Part shown: positions 9,608 to 12,063 of the stretch, piece by piece
How positions within the stretch are numbered: position 1 is the first letter of the stretch
Layout: every line of letters starts with the position of its first letter
NCBI GenBank assembly: GCA_027576995.1
Contig: JANBQC010000746.1
Location: 1-12,063, forward strand
Length of the DNA: 12,063 nt
Origin: Dimargaris cristalligena
Lineage: Eukaryota; Kickxellomycota; Dimargaritomycetes; Dimargaritales; Dimargaritaceae
Reading direction: 5' to 3'
Notes under the pieces: model-generated
What the model saw: the letters and a program-made list of their open reading frames with translations, nothing else
The model's database searches: none
What the model was told of the DNA's origin: nothing
Program-made: the position numbers and the translations under genes

Positions 9608-9870
9608 AGGACCCGTTTGGCTGTGGGAGGGGGAGGCTGCTGGTTATGATTGGGGTTTTATTATTATACATTTACATCTATGTAGGATACGTACATCATT
9701 CGGCTTTTTGGCGGGTGATCATCGCTGGGGTTTATATCACCCGATTGTTTCTTGACTGTTTTCATTTATTCGAATATGGAACTCATTATATTTCTATTTA
9801 TTTATTTTGTGATACTCGCTGCGAATAAGTATTCTGATTCTGATGGTGATTATTTGCCCACACATTTGCT

Positions 9871-9876
9871 AATAAA
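9871..9876 (+). terminator. Candidate XDH polyadenylation signal (AATAAA)
   Basis: A canonical AATAAA hexamer lies 264 nt after the XDH stop codon. It is the clearest plus-strand signal before the RRP42 end. Fungal poly(A) signals are degenerate, so earlier cleavage remains possible. Confidence 0.5.
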
Positions 9877-9980
9877 TTTGGATCAGGTTGATTTGTGGAT
9901 TGTGTAAATGTAGGAAGGCTCTAAGCAGACTGGGGTGAGGGGGGGCCCATTTCACCTACAAACTGCTTTGATATATTTTT

Positions 9981-9986
9981 TTTAAT
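9981..9986 (-). terminator. Candidate RRP42 polyadenylation signal (ATTAAA)
   Basis: Reading the minus strand, ATTAAA lies about 95 nt past the RRP42 stop and runs straight into an A-rich stretch. This is a usual distance for a fungal 3' UTR. The evidence is only the hexamer and its spacing. Confidence 0.4.
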
Positions 9987-10081
9987 AATAATATATAAAA
10001 AAACGATTAATATATGAATGACTAATGAAGGATCATCCATGTTTTGCCATGCCATAAAAATCAATGCGAAAAAGGTGATGC

Positions 10082-11372
10082 TTAAAGGAAAGTACTGGTC
10101 AGGAAAGTGCTGGTGTGGTTTTCGACCTGCTTAAGGCCCATTTTCTTCTCCTCTACGGCCAGGCGCTTGTCCATGGCTGTGATCTGGAGTGTGGCGAGGT
10201 TGCACGCGCTCTGTATGGTCATAAAAACCACAAATACACATACACAACAGTGGTGTAGATATATATATAATACAGTTAGTTAGCAATTGCTATGTATAAC
10301 GAACATTTACCAGTCATAGGGAAAGCCGCCTCATTAAACATGTGTCAAATAGGGAGGGGGGGGAGTTACAACTCAAAGGGTCAAGGCCACAGCGCCAACG
10401 GAACGCCCCATTCTTGTCTAATTCTTACCGTCAACATTTCCGGATAGACCTTTTGCGGAATGGCGCCAAGGCCGGATTTCTGGATGGCACAAATGTGACC
10501 GTTTTTATTCACGGTGACGGTCAGTTTAGCGTCGGTGCAGTGCTCTTCCATTTCACTGGCGTCGACAAAGTAGGTCTGGTTGGCCCAGTTCAGCGTGACG
10601 GCCAGGGGGACGTCTGCCCAACCGGGGACCGGTTCGGCCTCTTCCGGGTCGTCAATGACATCGAATTCTTTTTCGCCGTCATCACCGGTTTCTTCAATGT
10701 GGACTTTAGGTATCCGGGTATTGAAGAGGGCGGCCCGAACGGCCATGAGGAGCGTATCGTATAGGTTGCCACCGAAGTCCAGAACCTAATTATAACCATG
10801 GGGGTGGGGATGGTGAGATCTCGTATAGATGATTAGTAGGTGCAGCGTGCGTTATAATAGGGTGGAGACTCTATGGATCAAGGACAACCATTCATCCAAA
10901 AAAATAATAATTAAAAATCCCGGCTGAGATCACCACAACTTACCAGCGCGTCAACGTAAAGAATCCAGCAGGACTGGTTGGGGATAATGCACAGTTTTTC
11001 CAAATCAATGCCGTCGTAGTCGTTTAAACAGCGGTGCAAAAACTGGGTGAGTTCGTTATTCAGCTCGTCGGCCGCCCGACTGTCCCAGTTTTGCGTGGTA
11101 CTGGGGGAGCACTCCACATTGCACACCACTTTGCCGCGGTTGGGCACTTCGCCTGGTTCAATGTTGCTCACTTCGACTTTGACCCCCACCAAAACATCGG
11201 TGCCGAAGCCGATGCGACAACGGGCGCTGCCGCTGGAATGGGAAATGACATCGAGGCCCAGGAGGTACTCACGGTATTGCCGGAGAGCCCGGCCGTCGGC
11301 CCGGATGCCAACGGCGAAACCCTCCCGGATGTAGTTGATTTCGGCGGGGGAAATGAGACCCGTGGTGGCCAT
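10082..11372 (-). CDS. Exosome complex component RRP42 (EXOSC7), three exons
   Basis: This is a subunit of the six-membered RNase PH-like ring of the eukaryotic RNA exosome, which processes and degrades RNA 3'-to-5' in nucleus and cytoplasm. In eukaryotes the ring is structural and channels RNA to Rrp44/Dis3. Exons are 11372-10944, 10785-10429 and 10210-10082, joining in frame to 304 residues (human 291, yeast 265). Family marks are IRADGR (23-28), SGSARCRIGFGTDVLVGVKVEV (from 47), CWILYVDAL (135-143) joined across intron 1 to VLDFGGNLYD, then AALFNTRIPKV. An acidic loop at about 174-195 (rich in Asp and Glu) matches the acidic loop of EXOSC7. The C-terminal exon is charged and likely helical, ending in FLTSTFL. 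RRP42 is chosen over RRP45 and MTR3 because of the CWILYVD and ALFNTRIP segments. The start at 11372 is the first Met, in a good CACCATGG context. Confidence 0.94.
10211..10428 (-). other. RRP42 intron 2 (218 nt)
   Basis: The donor is GTAAGA after PEMLT, and the acceptor is ACAG before SACNLATLQ. The intron is phase 0. Two CTAAC motifs stand on the sense strand about 70 nt before the acceptor. The last exon is not strongly conserved, but it aligns in position with the helical C-terminus of EXOSC7, and the frame closes properly. Confidence 0.85.
10786..10943 (-). other. RRP42 intron 1 (158 nt)
   Basis: The donor is GTAAGT after the Leu codon of YVDAL, and the acceptor is TTAG before VLDFGGNLYD. 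The intron is phase 0. The join falls inside a strongly conserved segment of EXOSC7 (YVDVL...GGNLFDA), so it is secure. Confidence 0.94.
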
Positions 11373-11915
11373 GGTGTGAGTAAGAAAGGGCGGTGGTGTA
11401 ATATATATTTTTTAAAAAAATGGGAAGGGAGTAATTTTTGCGCTGTCGTTATCAAATTGAATCGAATCGAAAGAGGACAGGTTGGAGCAGCCCAAGTGAG
11501 GTAGTATAATAAAATAGGTAGGATAAAGACTTTTTAGTCAAGGAATCGTTTTTGCAAGCACAGCTGATTGAGCATCGCTGGGCATGCGCAAACCCGCTCC
11601 CTTCTTCGTCCCTTTTTTTTCTTCCTCTACTACAAATGTCCCATTTTCAAAGCTAAACCACACACAATATTGAATTTAGGCTTACTACTCCAGCTCGACT
11701 AACGTGACTCTACCAACTACCATTGAATGGTCCTGTTTAGCCCTTTTTCACTACGGCCCATTCCATTCTATCCCTTTCCTTTCCTTTAGTTTACTATCTA
11801 GCTTCTACCCAACGCGTCTGTCCCCCAACCACAGCAATTCCATTATATTACGGGTTAGCCTTGATTCTCTAGAATTGTAACTCCCCCGTACCCCCTCTCC
11901 TCTCACCCACGCCCC
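11373..11915. other. Upstream region of RRP42
   Basis: This 543 bp stretch should contain the RRP42 promoter and leader. The plus strand carries pyrimidine-rich patches (CCCTTTTTTTTCTTCCTC near 11610-11630 and TCCCTTTCCTTTCC near 11770-11785), which are purine-rich on the RRP42 sense strand. I see no gene, no clear TATA box and no RNA gene. Confidence 0.5.
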
Positions 11916-11956
11916 GGGGGGGGGGGGGGGGCCCCCCCCCCCCCCCCCCCCCCCCC
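11916..11956. repeat. G16/C25 homopolymer block, probable artefact
   Basis: Sixteen G are followed directly by twenty-five C, a perfect inverted pair of homopolymers with no spacer. Nothing else in the window resembles it. Such a block is typical of poly-G calls from low-signal reads being assembled against their complement, so it likely marks the end of reliable sequence. Confidence 0.75.
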
Positions 11957-12063
11957 ACCACAAACCCAAAACAAAAAGAAGAAAAGGTTGGAAAACAGCC
12001 CAACACCACCCCAAAAGAAAAAACAAAAATCGAAACAACACCACGAGCAGAGAAGAACAGGGG
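11957..12063. other. A/C-rich tail, nearly free of T, probable artefact
   Basis: The 107 bases after the homopolymer block contain only three T and are almost all A and C with some G. This differs sharply from the balanced to AT-rich sequence before the block. It may be low-quality read end, or unrelated sequence joined through the homopolymer. I would not annotate genes in it. Confidence 0.65.

Larger units (their letters stand above)
9608..10081. other. Convergent 3' region between XDH and RRP42
   Basis: The two genes are tail to tail and share 474 bp of AT-rich DNA for their 3' UTRs. A T8 run (9976-9983) and an A7 run (9997-10003) flank a short AT-rich core near the middle, so each strand offers a U-rich or A-rich element for 3'-end formation. 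A small plus-strand open frame (9646-9828) is hydrophobic, low in complexity and not recognisable. No RNA gene was seen. Confidence 0.6.

Noticed and set aside
9646..9828. Hydrophobic 60-codon open frame after XDH
   Set aside because: It is a low-complexity, AT-rich 3' UTR sequence. It has no family resemblance and no supporting start context.
10342..10764. Plus-strand 140-codon open frame opposite RRP42, with similar ones at 11034-11504
   Set aside because: They are antisense shadows of RRP42 exons 2 and 1, which are well conserved on the other strand.
11805..12044. Minus-strand open frame with Gly and Pro runs
   Set aside because: It exists only because of the homopolymer block and the T-poor tail, both probably artefacts.

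Overview
The window is eukaryotic nuclear DNA, most likely from a fungus. It holds three protein-coding genes split by GT-AG introns of 129 to 353 nt. Coding exons are GC-rich and the flanks AT-rich. Organism identity is inferred: the chaperonin reads like fungal CCT5 (ILISPDG-ITITNDG rather than the animal MMVDKDG-VTVTNDG). A complete NAD-type xanthine dehydrogenase rules out a baker's-yeast-like species. A filamentous or early-diverging (zygomycete-type) fungus fits, but I cannot fix the genus.

Layout from left to right. Positions 1-885 are an AT-rich, gene-poor flank with many TpA steps. Positions 886-3066 (minus strand) carry CCT5, the epsilon subunit of the cytosolic chaperonin TRiC/CCT, in three coding exons, with a probable further intron in its 5' UTR. 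Positions 3067-4172 are a divergent intergenic region shared by CCT5 and the next gene; it contains a (TCC)8 repeat. Positions 4173-9607 (plus strand) carry xanthine dehydrogenase in eight exons that join in frame to 1379 residues, with all Fe-S, FAD, NAD and molybdopterin motifs present. Positions 9608-10081 are a short convergent 3' region with a polyadenylation hexamer on each strand. Positions 10082-11372 (minus strand) carry RRP42/EXOSC7, a structural subunit of the RNA exosome ring, in three exons (304 residues). Positions 11373-11915 are its upstream region. The last 150 bases (a 16-G/25-C homopolymer block, then a nearly T-free A/C-rich tail) look like an assembly or sequencing artefact at a contig end.

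The three genes do not form a pathway: they cover protein folding (CCT5), purine catabolism (XDH) and RNA processing (RRP42). I found no new biological system. The points most worth checking are the CCT5 leader intron ending one base before the start codon, the RIP-like composition of the left flank, the open reading frame running 100 codons upstream of the XDH start, and the artefactual right end.
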